DNA of 64,000 bases, taken from positions 42,937,393 through 43,001,392 of the forward strand of contig OX388350.1 of assembly GCA_947579665.1 (NCBI GenBank), in the 5' to 3' direction. This stretch comes from Sympetrum striolatum. Lineage: Eukaryota; Arthropoda; Insecta; Odonata; Libellulidae. The notes under the pieces are model-generated. The model was not told the DNA's origin and did not search any database. It was given only the letters and a program-made list of their open reading frames with translations. The position numbers were made by a program, and so were the translations under genes. Below are positions 1-11,200 of this stretch, one piece after another (positions within the stretch are counted from its first letter, which is position 1; each line of letters starts with the position of its first letter).

Positions 1-767
1 CTCCGTATGATTTTAGGTGCTCCTCATCTGAACTGAGGCTCAAGATTCTACAGGATGATCTTCATATTTTTATTTTATCCCTGTTTATTCGTATTTCATG
101 AACTTTTTCATTTGCCCTTCAGTGTTCTCATACTGCAATTGAAAAATCACGGACCGCAATAAATCATACAGTTATGATGCTATGTGCATAACTATAAGTA
201 AGTAATTTTTGGTAAGGAATAACGAAGGAAGAGACGAAATATCTGAAAAGCGTAAATGTATTCCTCGTAGTTCATTTATGAGATTGTTTCAAGAAGTACC
301 CATCCTTTATTGATAGAGATATCATGTTTAGATGAAAAAATGAAGATTGTATTTTTAGGAGAACAGCTCTATATGATTAATAAATTTCATATTTTTCAAA
401 TTTAGATTTAATTAATATTATGAAAATAATGGGAAAATCTGAATATGAAGAACCGTTTACAAAAGAAAGATTTTCATTTACAGTTGGTTTTATTCTCTCT
501 CTCTCTCTAGTATTAGAGTATCACTGAATTACTTTTTTTAAATCCGCTTCGTATTTTCCTCTTTGTTTTTAATTACCACTCAGAATGTAGTTTCAATTCG
601 TCGACAACCTTTCGGTATTAATTATTACATCTCATTTGCATCACGCAGCGAAATATTCAAAATCATGACTTCGCTTTCAACCGCTCCATTCTCTTACGGG
701 AAATGCGGCAAAGTGGCCTCCGAGTGAGAATCGAGTTTCATCCATACATCCGTTGTAATTTCGATAG
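1..767. other. AT-rich noncoding stretch
   Basis: No coding frame, RNA gene or inverted repeat that I can support. It holds only short A/T runs and one (TC)7 tract at 494-508. It leads into the repeat mosaic that starts near 768. Confidence 0.6.
494..508 (+). repeat. (TC)7 microsatellite
   Basis: A pure TC dinucleotide run of about 15 bases. Confidence 0.85.
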
Positions 768-872
768 CATCTCTTTCAGGGAAAGATGGCAAACTCACCT
801 TTGGAACGTCCCTTTTTCGGAGGGTGTCGCACTCGCGTACTATCTTCTTTCCTGTATTTTTATCCCCTATGA
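768..872 (+). repeat. Dispersed repeat module M, copy 1
   Basis: About 105 bases that match 2617-2720 in the same orientation. Both begin with ctctttcag followed by gaaagatgg, continue through actcacc, share the string cgcactcgcg, and then run into a T/C-rich tail. A 75-codon frame covers this module, but it resembles no protein I know, and the second copy does not keep that frame. I read it as a noncoding repeat. Confidence 0.7.
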
Positions 873-984
873 TAAATTTTGGCCTTATTGGGCTTGCGCA
901 TTGATGATATTTAGTCTCTTAATAAAATAGAAAACCCTGTATATCCATGGTACTTTGTTTGCAATGCAAATCCTGCCTTATATA

Positions 985-1128
985 AAAAAGAGTATTAGTT
1001 AGTTAGTTTGACCCTTTATTGGCGAGGTTAGGCCCAGGTGGGCCTCTCTTCCACCTAACCTCGTATGTCGATTACATGTAAACTTATTAAAAACTCAACT
1101 TATTAACAAAATACAAAAAAAAGTATTA
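985..1128 (+). repeat. Insertion in repeat copy 1, carrying a hairpin
   Basis: The sequence before this segment (about 946-984) aligns with 4568-4600, and the sequence after it (from 1129) aligns with 4607 onward, so these roughly 145 bases are extra relative to the second copy. Inside, cgaggttagg at 1023-1032 pairs with cctaacctcg at 1054-1063, a 10-bp perfect stem. It could be a small transposon in copy 1 or a deletion in copy 2. No target-site duplication is clear. Confidence 0.5.
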
Positions 1129-1690
1129 AGTAGTACCTGGAGAATTTCGAAGGCTTAGCAAGCACGAGACTCGATAATTTTGAGTTAAATTGAAGTTATT
1201 TTTAATATTATATTATGGTTTTAAGTGTACCAAAACGTATGTAATAGCTGATGGTGTAACTGTTTAAAGGCGAAATATGTTTCGCTGACAAGTCACTTTT
1301 TTGATTCCTTAATATTTTTCTCAAGTCATATAATCTCTTTGATTTCCTGACCTACTTCTGCAGACGATCTTCTCGTTCATTGCAAGTCTTACGTGGATTC
1401 CACGTCTTCTGAAGTAATTGTAAAACTTCAAGGATTACGTATTCGAGGTAAAAAGCATAGCTTCGTTTTTTTTTACTAAGCTTCTAGCGATCACGAGCTG
1501 CAGACTCCGTAGAAAGAGCTACATTCGGCAGCGTAGAAATGCCTCCTGAACTCTCAGAATGTAACTTTCCAGATCCACTTTGAAGTGGGATTATCTTGTA
1601 TCGAATTCACATTTCACTGTGAAGGGATTAAAGGGTCGTACGGAAATTGAGGCCAATGTTTTGTGAAGAAGTACGAGAAGACTGGAATGC
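1129..1690 (+). repeat. Dispersed repeat module A, copy 1
   Basis: About 560 bases that align in the same orientation with 4607-5160. Exact shared strings include agaaagagctacattcgg and ctcagaatgtaactttccag. Identity by eye is roughly 80 percent with small indels. No open frame is conserved between the copies, so it looks like noncoding transposon sequence of unknown class. It continues directly into module B. Confidence 0.85.
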
Positions 1691-2050
1691 GTTACCTGAA
1701 GAAATTTTCAATCCCCGTCCCATCTAATGAACGGAAGCTTAAGAAAATCTATTATTAAATTGGCTGTTAAGTTGTATGTACATAGTTGTAAAAACTTCTA
1801 TAAATGTTGTATGTGGTTATGGTAGTATAACGTAGAGTAAATATTATATTTTTTCTAAATTTATTGAAGCATATAGTTACAGTCGGGTTAAAGGATGGTG
1901 CTAATTGAGACATTTAAGGATATTTCATGATCAATACTAGATACATTGGGAATTAAGCTCTGTAAAATTTGTCTGTGTTCTTATTGACTTGTGCTTTACT
2001 TTCCTCATGGTTTTGGGATATTGTTTTATTTTCTCATTCATTGCATTCGT
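1690..2050 (+). repeat. Dispersed repeat module B, copy 1
   Basis: About 360 bases whose reverse complement is found at 3975-4325. Exact shared strings include aaatgttgtatgtggtta and gggaattaagctctgtaaaa. B is adjacent to A here. In the second copy B lies upstream of A and inverted. Confidence 0.85.
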
Positions 2051-2616
2051 GTTTGTATGCTCAGATATTTTTCCTTTCATAATAATGGTATGACGCGGGC
2101 ACTGGCCTGTTTTTTTGCCTATCTACAGTGTTTTTTCAATTGATATATTTAATGCACATAATAAATTATTGCACTAAAGGAGTAGCATTATTAAGATTTT
2201 CCTGTGCCGCAAAAAGACTCGTCAGGAGGTGCCACAAAAATACAAATCTGAATTTATAATTGAATTTTCAATACTCACATCTAATATAATTTTAGCCAAT
2301 AAAGGGATACCAAATTTAAAAATAAAGTATTAGATAAACAATTACAAAATGGTTAATGAGAACATTATAGCTGTATATTAATATTGTACAACAACCACGA
2401 TTGAATGCTATATTTTATAGAAGAAATACTATGATGTTTCATCAGTTATAGGGGTATCTCATTAAACAATAATGGTGTAGTAACGTGAAAATTACGTCTA
2501 CCATAATTGTTACAGTATTTTGGAATGCGGTAAGGTATCCTAGGTCTCTTCTCCATTCAATGTTCCGTACTTTCACCAGATATAATAAGAAAAGTAAAAG
2601 GAAAATACATCACGAG
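2051..2616. other. AT-rich spacer inside the mosaic
   Basis: No gene. The end of it (about 2580-2616, aaaagtaaaag then aatacatcacgaggat) resembles 5155-5180 just past the second A module, which suggests a third partial copy of the family here. Confidence 0.4.
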
Positions 2617-2720
2617 GATCTCTTTCAGAGAAAGATGGCGGACTCACCTCCGCAGCGCCCCTCTTTCAGGGGGTTACGCACTCGCGAACTATCATCTTCC
2701 CCGTGATTTTTACCATTCCG
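2617..2720 (+). repeat. Dispersed repeat module M, copy 2
   Basis: Direct-orientation match to 768-872 (see that entry). It is followed by a C/T-rich, GC-richer island to about 3010 in which several overlapping short frames occur by chance. Confidence 0.7.
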
Positions 2721-3298
2721 CCTCGCTCTCCACTCCGCTTCTCTTTTTTATCCCAGAAGCGAGGGAAACGAAGGAAACTACTTTGCCAGTCGTTCCATTA
2801 CGTTCCTCCTTTCTCCCGGGAATCCCTTCGCCACTCTCTCTTACTCCTTCCCTCATCTCCTTGTGTCATCCAGCATCAGGCCCATTACTTCCTCCCTCGA
2901 GCAGTATTGGTTACAGTTCTCTCTCCCACCCTTTCTGGAAAAATGGCTTTCAATTCGAAAGTGCTGAAGTGCTTGAAAGCTCAATAAAAGGTCCTTCAAC
3001 TCTCGGCGGAGGAGGTTTTTAAGCGAGATGCTTCGCCAGGCGAAATTGTCTCGTTGATGTATCTTATTTATAGGTCAACGACATCTTTCTCATCTGCTCC
3101 CTTTTCTGCCTGCGCGAACCCCCTTTGTCTCCGCTTTTCGAAGCCCTCGACGTCGCTTGTTTTGTAGTAAATTATAGACCGAATCGCGTTTGGAGGGCTG
3201 GGAATAGTTCTCGGGTTCCTTATTAAGACGCTGGATGCTGGTAATGAGTTGTTTCTTCAGTCGTAGTTGTCGTTTTGAGGAGAATAGAAGTTTTTTGG
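2721..3298. other. Pyrimidine-rich GC-richer island and flank
   Basis: 2700-2990 is strongly C/T-biased on the plus strand and carries overlapping frames with no domain. They consist of low-complexity Ser/Pro/Leu/Arg runs typical of translated pyrimidine tracts. I see no gene. Confidence 0.5.
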
Positions 3299-3614
3299 TA
3301 TTTCTGAATATTAAAGGTGACGCAAGGTCAGTATCATAGCATGATACTGAAATCATTACTGCGACATAAATGGTAGGGAAATGACATAGTTTTCTTGAGT
3401 TTAAGATTTAAGTATTTCTTACGGTTATAGAAACATTCTTCGAAATTAAGTATTTGTATTTCTCAATATTGAAGGTACTGAAAGGTATACGATGACACTC
3501 AAATCTTTACTGCGACATAATTGGCAGGCAAACGACCTAGTTTTCTTGAGTTTTGGATTAAGATATTTCTTACGGTTACAGAAAAATTCTTGAAAAGAGA
3601 ATTCTTCGAAATTA
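3299..3614 (+). repeat. Two-copy tandem duplication, 158-bp unit
   Basis: Unit 1 is about 3299-3456 and unit 2 about 3457-3614. Both run from tttct[g/c]aatatt through tactgcgacata and tagttttcttgag to ttcttacggtta. The copies differ at many positions, so the event is not recent. A minus-strand frame of 84 codons crosses it and contains a short Glu/Phe/Asn repeat, which simply reflects the 15-mer repeat at its end. Confidence 0.85.
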
Positions 3615-3640
3615 AATTCTTCGAAATTTAATTCTTCAAT
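3600..3640 (+). repeat. Short 15-bp minisatellite
   Basis: The word attcttcgaaattaa is repeated almost exactly (3601, 3616, then a truncated copy near 3631). A further copy lies at 3436 in the first tandem unit. Confidence 0.75.
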
Positions 3641-3974
3641 ATAAATGCCGTATGCAATGCCCACACCCAACCCAGCCTTCAAGAAAGTTGATTTCCACAC
3701 TGAATATAATTCAACTCCAAATCGGTCCCTTTAATATAAATTGTGCATAACTTCAAATTCATTAGAGAGGTCTATTTTCATAGAATTCGTTTTCGAAGAA
3801 TTTGTTTGCTTCTATTTCTTCATTCCAACGTGTTTTTATGTTTACAGACATGTTACACAACGTACCACGGAGTAGCGAAACGAAGTCAATTAGCATTTGA
3901 AGGTCTATGCGGTTCAATTTATTTCTGAGAAACCAATGAGAGCTTATCCTCTTATGCAAGATCATACTCATTAG
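3641..3974. other. AT-rich noncoding spacer
   Basis: No recognisable feature. Short frames on both strands overlap each other and have no domain. Confidence 0.45.
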
Positions 3975-4325
3975 TGAATTGAGATTAGTGAAGGAGAGAA
4001 TATCACAAAACCCCAAAACAATGCGAAAAAATAACACTAGTCAATAAGTTCACAGGTACATTTTACAGAGCTTAATTCCCAATATGCACAACAATAATTA
4101 TTAATTATCCTTAAATGTCTTAATTAACGTCATCCATTACATCGACTGAAACTAGGTACTTCAGTAACTTAAAAGAAAATTATAATATTTACTCCACATT
4201 ACTCTACAATAACCACATACAACATTTATTGTAGTTTTTACAACTGCGTACATCGTATCAGTCAATTTAAAAAATTATTATTTAAACTTCCTTTCATTTG
4301 CAGGGAAGGGATTGAAAAAGTGAAC
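3975..4325 (-). repeat. Dispersed repeat module B, inverted copy 2
   Basis: Reverse-complement match to 1690-2050. The two arms with the roughly 1.9-kb interval between them form a large inverted repeat. Because module A (4607-5160) stays in direct orientation, B alone appears to have been inverted or inserted the other way round. Confidence 0.85.
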
Positions 4326-4606
4326 CAAATCTCATTCTAGGTTTAGCAAATATTGTAATTGTTTCTCAAAATCGAGGTCGAATCTTGTTATAAAACTGCA
4401 GATACTTTTGACATAAATATGTCAAGCGTTCTTACATTTGTTCATCCTTTTGAGATCAATTATGTATGTTACTTAAATTTTCTTCGGTTCAGAGAACAAT
4501 TTTTACTGAATGTACGGGCTAAGTTATCCCTGTTATTTTGTTTAACAAAGGGAAAAGCTAGTATAGCACTTTGGTATTTTCTTTGTAATGTAAATCTGAC
4601 TGGCGT
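4326..4606. other. Noncoding segment between modules B and A
   Basis: The last 40 bases or so align with 946-984. The rest has no partner in the window. A 101-codon frame spans it without any recognisable domain. Confidence 0.4.
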
Positions 4607-5160
4607 GAAAAGTACCTTAAAAATTTCGATGACCTGTCAAGTTCAGGACTCATTAAGTTTGTAATTTTTAATATCCTTTCTGTTATATTATGGTTTTCAG
4701 TGAACCAATCGCAAGGAATAGCGGATGCAGTAACAGTTTCAATGAAGATATATGTTGCGCTGAGAAGTCACCTTTTCGAGTGCTTAATACTTTTCTCAGG
4801 TCATATTATCTCTTTGATTTCCTGACCTACTTCTGTAGACAATCTTCTCGTTCATTGCAAGTCTTACACGGATTCCACGTCTCCTGAAGCAATTGTAAGA
4901 CCTTAAGGATTAAGTATTCGAGAAAAAAAGTATCGCTTCGTTTTTTACTAAGCTTCTAGTGATCACGAGCTACATACTACGTAGAAAGAGCTACATTCGG
5001 CAGTGTAGAAATGCCCTCCGAACTCTCAGAATGTAACTTTCCAGATCCAATGTGAAGTAGGATATCCTCGTATCGAATCTACGTTTCACCGTGAAGGGAT
5101 AAAGAGGTTATACTGTTAATGAGACCAATGTTTTGGGAAGTAGTAAGACGATAAAAGTAA
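4607..5160 (+). repeat. Dispersed repeat module A, copy 2
   Basis: Direct-orientation match to 1129-1690. This copy lacks the insertion seen at 985-1128 of the first copy. Confidence 0.85.
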
Positions 5161-6028
5161 AATACATTGCGAGGATCCAATCTGAATTTACAAAAGACCC
5201 TGGCGGACATCTTTGTGCTAATGAAAGATAGACGATTTCATGCAGTATCTCGTGTCGAAATTGGTTTATCTTGAAGATTTGTTCTTTGAAATTAGCATTT
5301 TGAAGGGTACTATTTCAGTCCGTTCGAAAGTTTTTAGATAATTTTGGTGTGGTATGGATAGATTTTAAGGAATCACATTTGCGTAGGTCGTATGGTCTTC
5401 TCTACTTTAAATATTCATTATTTGTTAAATAGGTGACTTAAAATTTTCGCGATTAATTTATTATGCCTTAGAAAAATATCGCAATTCTCCCGAAACATTA
5501 ATTCTAATTGCAAATATCGATGATCACGGCTCATCATACGTCCTTATGCTATTTATTTTACACAAAAATGTTGATTCATTTTTCATATTTTCGTAGCAAT
5601 GTTCACCCAGTTATTTAGAATAAGCATATTTTTATCGAAGCTAAAAATGTATTGATCAAATTATATATATCGTGTTATTTTCTCAAATATGAATAATACT
5701 GGTTACTTGAACTACAATTCAAAATAAACCTGTGTTAGCTTAAGTAGAATACAGTTTATAAGTTCCTCCAATTTAATTCAATTGGTTTATACAAAAACGT
5801 TTCAAAATCTCACCATATGTGTTCACTTGTATTGTGGACGAGTGCTATCTTAATTTCGTTTTGTGCTACCATGCTTTATTCATGTTCTCAATAAAATATA
5901 TATTCGCACATACTTAAATATACGCTATATACAAAATAAACAGTAAAAATGAATAATTCTTCATACACAAAATCACAGTAAATTATAAATATATACGCAA
6001 TATACTCAAATATATGCTCAATATACTT
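5161..6028. other. AT-rich noncoding stretch
   Basis: Nothing supported in it beyond A/T-rich low complexity near 5880-6028. Confidence 0.5.
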
Positions 6029-6050
6029 AAATAATAATAATAATAATAAT
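6029..6050 (+). repeat. (AAT)7 microsatellite
   Basis: A pure AAT trinucleotide run. It sits at the 3' end of the minus-strand LINE remnant and is probably its tail. Confidence 0.9.
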
Positions 6051-6640
6051 TTTATTGGTCCATAAAAACAAACAAATGTAAGTATAGTACAAGTTAAAAA
6101 TGGTGACAAGTTTTCCATTGCTAAACAATACATAACATACCATCAATAATAAATGGAAAAAAAAACACTGACTTACATTACATATCATTATTAAAAATCA
6201 TCCAGATGTTATACTTAAGAAAACGCAAATACACTGGTATGTAATCACAAATTCTTTTCATTTATGAATTCATCTAAACTACAATATGCTTTACCAAGCA
6301 AAACTTTTTAAAATTTATCTGAAAAAAAATAAGATTTTAGTCTCTTTCAGAATATTTAGTATTATATTACTTACTCCAATAGTCATAACCTCGATGTTCC
6401 TGGCAGTTAGACTCAGTTTGTGTGATGGAGTTCTCAAGGACAACCTTCCTCTAGTTTCATGATCATGTTTAACTCTTTCTTGCTCGAACTTACTTATGTT
6501 TCAATGAATATATACAGCAGAAGCATATATATATGCTGAAGGCATTGTTAAGATACCCCATCGCCAAAAAAGGTCTACTAAATTGCCTTCTTCCTATCTT
6601 AGGAATTGCTCTCATGACTCTTTTGCATTATGAAAGAGGG
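6029..6640 (-). mobile_element. Decayed non-LTR retrotransposon 3' end
   Basis: On the minus strand the segment 6638-6566 translates to a broken frame ending MRAIPKIGRRQFSRPFFGD and then a stop. This resembles the extreme C-terminus of LINE reverse transcriptases, where a basic stretch precedes a Ser/Arg-Pro-Phe-Phe block. Downstream on the same strand comes about 500 bases of AT-rich sequence, an AATAAA at about 6057-6052, and a terminal (ATT)n run at 6050-6029, the order expected for a LINE 3' UTR and tail. A stop codon lies inside the coding remnant, so it is dead. The clade is not resolved. The protein similarity is judged by eye. Confidence 0.5.
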
Positions 6641-6654
6641 TCATAAATATAAAC

Positions 6655-6655
<1 letters not shown>

Positions 6656-6689
<34 letters not shown>
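6656..6689. repeat. (TA)17 microsatellite
   Basis: An uninterrupted TA run of about 34 bases. Confidence 0.95.
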
Positions 6690-6691
<2 letters not shown>

Positions 6692-7364
6692 AATTGATCA
6701 GTAAAAATAAATAAATGTTTATACTCAACATTTCAGTAAGTTATCAATGCGTAGCAGCAAAGGAAGAAAGATTTCCATCTCCTTCAATCACTCCGTATTT
6801 TTCGAAATTTTCTCATTAATCTTTCCTTTTGTCCCTCCGAAGAGCTTGATTTCCATCTTTCTTTGAGATTTAATGCTAATGAAACGATTCCACTGCAGCC
6901 CTTCGAGCCCGTGTACTTAATTGTGACGCAGCGAAGCACCGCATTGGAAGCATTCATCCGGAGCGCACGCAAGCCGATCGTCATCTCGTTGAATTCCGGA
7001 ATCCTCGGGAGTATATCGAGTTCAACGAAACAATGGAGTCGAGGGGAGCGAAACGGTTTTTGATTCGAAATGGAATTCAAAGAACTCATAAGAGTTCTCT
7101 TCTTGGGCGATGGAAAAGGATGTGGAATAATGAACACGCTTTCCTTCCTCTTCCCCGCAATTTTTTTGGCCTATCGCAAACTTTCGTACTGACATTCAGC
7201 TATTCGTCTCTTTAAGCATTTGCCTGTTGCCTCTCTTTCCGTATTTTGACGTAAAATATTGATATGACGTCGCTCTCCGTGTATTACTTTTTTTGCCTTC
7301 AGAAGTCGGTCCCTGCTATGGAGAAAAATTGAATCTTTTGTTCCTAGACGTAGAGTCATACATA
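6690..7364. other. Noncoding stretch with a GC-richer island
   Basis: About 6860-7130 is GC-richer than its surroundings, and frames are open on both strands over the same bases. No domain, codon pattern or flanking splice signals support an exon. Confidence 0.4.
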
Positions 7365-8285
7365 GTATGTATTCATCGTATTCAGGATATAATGTGAGTT
7401 TTTTATGACTGTCTCTTTGATTTCCTTTGAGGCACTCTTTACATAAATGGGAATGCTTGGTTGAGAGTTGTTTTGATAAGTTTTTTGAAGTAGTAAAAGT
7501 TAAAATTTTTTATCTTTTACGTAATAACGTTTTCAGAAATATTTAGGCGAAAATTAATATTTTGTTGATGATGTGACGTAAGGGGAGAGGGTTTATAGAA
7601 GACTGTAATTGAGGGTAGAATTCAGGGGAAAAAAAGAGGGAAGACAAAGACAGGAAATGTTGGATGACTTAAGGGGTGGGGTTAGTTATAACGAAATAAA
7701 AGAGATGGCGATTAATAGATTGTGGTGATAATTTTGATTGTGCATGAACCTACTGAAAGGTAGAACACTCATGATGATGATGTGACGCTGTCAATTAAAT
7801 ACGTAAATTATACGCATACTTCTTAATGGAGGTTTTACAGGAGCTACCTATAGAACAGTGTGAGTATCTAGCAAGGTTTTTATCTCATTCCTATAATGAC
7901 TTACTCGTGGCCTGTTGCCTGCTTAAAATATATTGGAAAATTAAGGAAAGAATTAAAAATTCGTCAAGTACGCAATCAAGTCTGAAGCAAAGTTAACCTA
8001 AAACTGTCGGGCATATAAGAGTATTATTTTTTTGCTTTCAAAAAATTAAACTGACAAAAAGTCCTTTATATTTTTATTTTCAATGGGAATTAATTCTTTT
8101 ATAAGCGTCCATTCAGTATTTTTATAGTCACTCTTATTTTAATGTAACACCTTCTTTTCGTCAAATCCAAAGATGACTATCTGGTTTGAATTTATCGGTA
8201 TTTGTTAATTTAAATAGTCTCATTTTACCTCAAGTAGTCCATGTTATAAATTCGCTTTAATTATTATGATGTCTGTAAATGTCTC
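7365..8285 (+). repeat. Dispersed repeat R, copy 1 (interrupted)
   Basis: Aligns with 24780-25585 in the same orientation. Shared landmarks are gtctctttga, the string ggcctgttgcctg, aatcaagtctgaagc and the closing tcgctttaatta versus ttgctttaatta. The copy is split by a LINE 3' end at 7567-7787 that the other copy lacks. No conserved frame is visible, and the class of the element is unknown. Confidence 0.8.
7567..7787 (+). mobile_element. Inserted LINE 3' end with target-site duplication
   Basis: A short 5'-truncated non-LTR retrotransposon. The frame near 7598-7650 gives VIEGRIQGKKRGKTKTG. After a one-base shift it continues as MLDDLRGGVSYNEIKE up to a TGA at about 7728. This is the C-terminal signature of arthropod LINE endonuclease/reverse-transcriptase proteins (IEG-I-GKR-RGR-R-G-MLDDL). 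A short 3' UTR follows and ends in an (ATG)n run. The 12-mer gatgatgtgacg flanks it at 7567-7578 and 7776-7787. The tail repeat makes the exact edge ambiguous. The related repeat at 24780-25585 has no such insert at this position. Confidence 0.8.
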
Positions 8286-11200
8286 TCTCTCTGCTAAAAT
8301 TTTATATATAACGTTAGAGTAGGATGAAGATTAATGTCACGGAGTTTGAAATCGAGTAAATACCTTTTATCGCTTTGAAATATAATTGCTACGTTCTCTG
8401 ATATTAATTTTACTGTATTAGTTATACTGCACGACTCCATATTTATCATCACAATACTTCTCATTTACTCCTTTCTGTCAAATCTTGGCTCAATTACTAT
8501 CTACTGTCCACGTTTTTTGCCCTTTCAAGAACCTCCTTCATCTATTCAACTCACTGAGAACGTTTAATTGGAGCGTTTGATTTTTTACACGTACTTTTAG
8601 CGTTTCCAGAAGAAAATACTAATTGTATCATTTCGCTTGAATTACGTAGGAACATCGGCATATTCGCGTATTTCTCTTGGCATTTGAAGAGGGATTATTC
8701 CGTAGTCATAATTAGAAATTAGATTTACCGTTTCAAGCCTCTACTCTAAGTTTTAAAACCGTTTTTTATCTCCTTAAGTAAAGATCAGCTGATATTCCGA
8801 ATAGGGTTTATTATTAGTTACAATACAGTTTTGAAACTATGGTGATACAAGTTAAAATTTTGAAATCTTTACTTTTTAATGAATCAAGCTCACAGTTTTT
8901 GCGTCTGGTTTATCGATATCGAATTATATCTGACTCGATTTCAATATTTACTTTCTGCTATAAGAAAGCATTACATGTTGAATGAATCAGAAGCATGGAA
9001 AAGATTATTAAAATTTGTCAGTTGTTGTATCTTAGTGATAGATAAGAGTTTATTGAAAGGAAGGTTTGTGAAAGAATTGCATGCGTATACAAAGGAAAAT
9101 ATATTAGTTTAAACAAAGAGGATTTGTGTTGTTGTAGAAAGGGAGAGTTTACTACGATTGATAGAGATACAAATACAATTTTTAGTAATAATCCGAGTAA
9201 AATATTTTTTTGTTATTCCGTAACCTTCTTAAACTTCAGTGAAGAATGCAATATCCTCCATCTTATCCACCCTCTTACAAAATTACTGCTTCGCGCATAT
9301 ATTTTTCTAAGAATTTTCTTCGAAAACAAAATAAGAAGAGTTTTCTTTTGCACTATCCAATACACCAATTTGGAAAATCCATATTTAGAAAGGGTTTCCA
9401 TGCACTTGTAGTGTGAATTTAAATTTTTCGAGAAAGTTTCAACGGGAGGTTATTCATCCTGTTTCTCCACCTTTTCAACGTAATTAATTTTGGTTTAATT
9501 CCCTCTTCAGTTTGCATTATTTTTACCTTTTTCTCTGAAAGTTTGCTCCATTTCCGATTTTCAACTCGTATTTTCCTTTTCCAGTCGATTGCCTTATTCA
9601 CGCGTCCCTTTCCGCTCATCCAATTTCCCCGCGTGCAAATTACATCCAGGGACTTATTTCTCGCCTCGACTTCTGCACATAATGCCCGTTTTTTCTGCTT
9701 CGTAGCTTTCTTCATTTCTCGGAAGCGTTCACCTATCGTTGGAAATCAAGTATTGCAATCAATAGGAGACTCACACGCGATATAACAGTTCTCGTTTCGG
9801 TGTAGAATGCTTCGTGGGTGGGTGTTATTTTCGAAATCGTAATTGTTCGCTAAATTCCAGTTCGTTCTCTCGTTGGATGCTTGCGAAATTCGTTTTTTTT
9901 AATCAGTTTCCGGTGCTGTTCGTTCTCCATCCTCGTTCTTTCATATTTAGTTGCTTCATTAATGCTTCTGGAATCGAACGTAAATTAATTCCGGAAATGT
10001 TTTCTAAAGTGATTACCTTCTAATGATTGGCAGCGCAAAATTGTATCCAATTTTTTCCAGTTTCAAAGGAAAAGTTTACTTATCCTCGCGTTTCATTATC
10101 AGTGATTTTGCTCTGTAATATTTTTTGGATGAGTACGACCAATACATGCATATGTGGTGTTCAAGCCATTGTCTTTCCGGGAAAACTTGGGGATTTGCTA
10201 ACAGCATTTATTGCACCCTACTATTTGCCTTATAATCCATGAGTTAATTAATGAAGTTAATCAGGAGGAAGTTTATATAATCCTAATGGAAGAATATAAT
10301 TAGCCATTGAAATTGTAATTGATATTCTTTTAACAGTATATACTTATATGTTGATGAATAAACTTTGTAACATGCTGTACTAATCAGATTAAATTTTCTC
10401 CTGATATTATGTGTATCTCAATCTCCACCTATCTATCGGAAATACATTTCATGATTTTCATAACTAATGTTCATCTATCTTTGTTTATAATTATCAAATT
10501 TAATTTTCGTACTTCTTTTAGCTTTAGTAAGTTATTAGCTTGTCCGTCTCCTATCTCTTCGTTTGTTTCTATCCTAAGGAAAATTTCGTTTAATTTTTTT
10601 ATTCTAATTTCCTGACATCGATTATGCCATATGTGAAGTATTTGTTAGCTCATCTATCTTCAAAGGTTTTACGTAAATACCTGATATTATTATTTGCGAC
10701 GTTATTAATATTCTTCTGTCCATAATTTTTAGTGTCAATATATGTTTTATATTTTATAATTTTCAGATTTTTATGGCATCATTTTCTCTCCCTGTAGTAT
10801 CTTCGGTAAAATTCCGTTCCATGCACATTTTAATTGGTCATCAATCTCTTATCCCTCTTTAATTTTATTCCAACATCAACAATTCATTAACCTTTCGTTT
10901 GCGGATTCTTTATCTGTTAATATGGATTTTCGTGCTTTTCTCGGAATATTTTTGGAACCAAAGCAAAAATTTCGAGGTCATGGCAGCAAAAATATTCAAC
11001 TTTTTCTGTATCTTTGCGTTGATATTTCTTATTTTGAGTCGTTTTCCTTTAGTCGACATACATATTTAGATCGAAATGTCAATTTACGAATTTCGACTTT
11101 CTCCTCACCTTCCTGGTCGAGCCTTTTCCCCAATTTCCGTCCTTTTCTCGCGGAGAAAATGAAAATAAACCCTCTTCCTACGTCTTGAAATTCAGGGGCA

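Noticed and set aside
1685..1710. A minus-strand ratchet-like site (cttcag/gtaacg)
   Set aside because: The upstream tract contains several purines and GTAACG is a weak donor.
2485..3022. Overlapping plus-strand frames as a coding gene
   Set aside because: Three frames are open at once over a C/T-rich tract, their products are low-complexity, and the first part is the dispersed module M.
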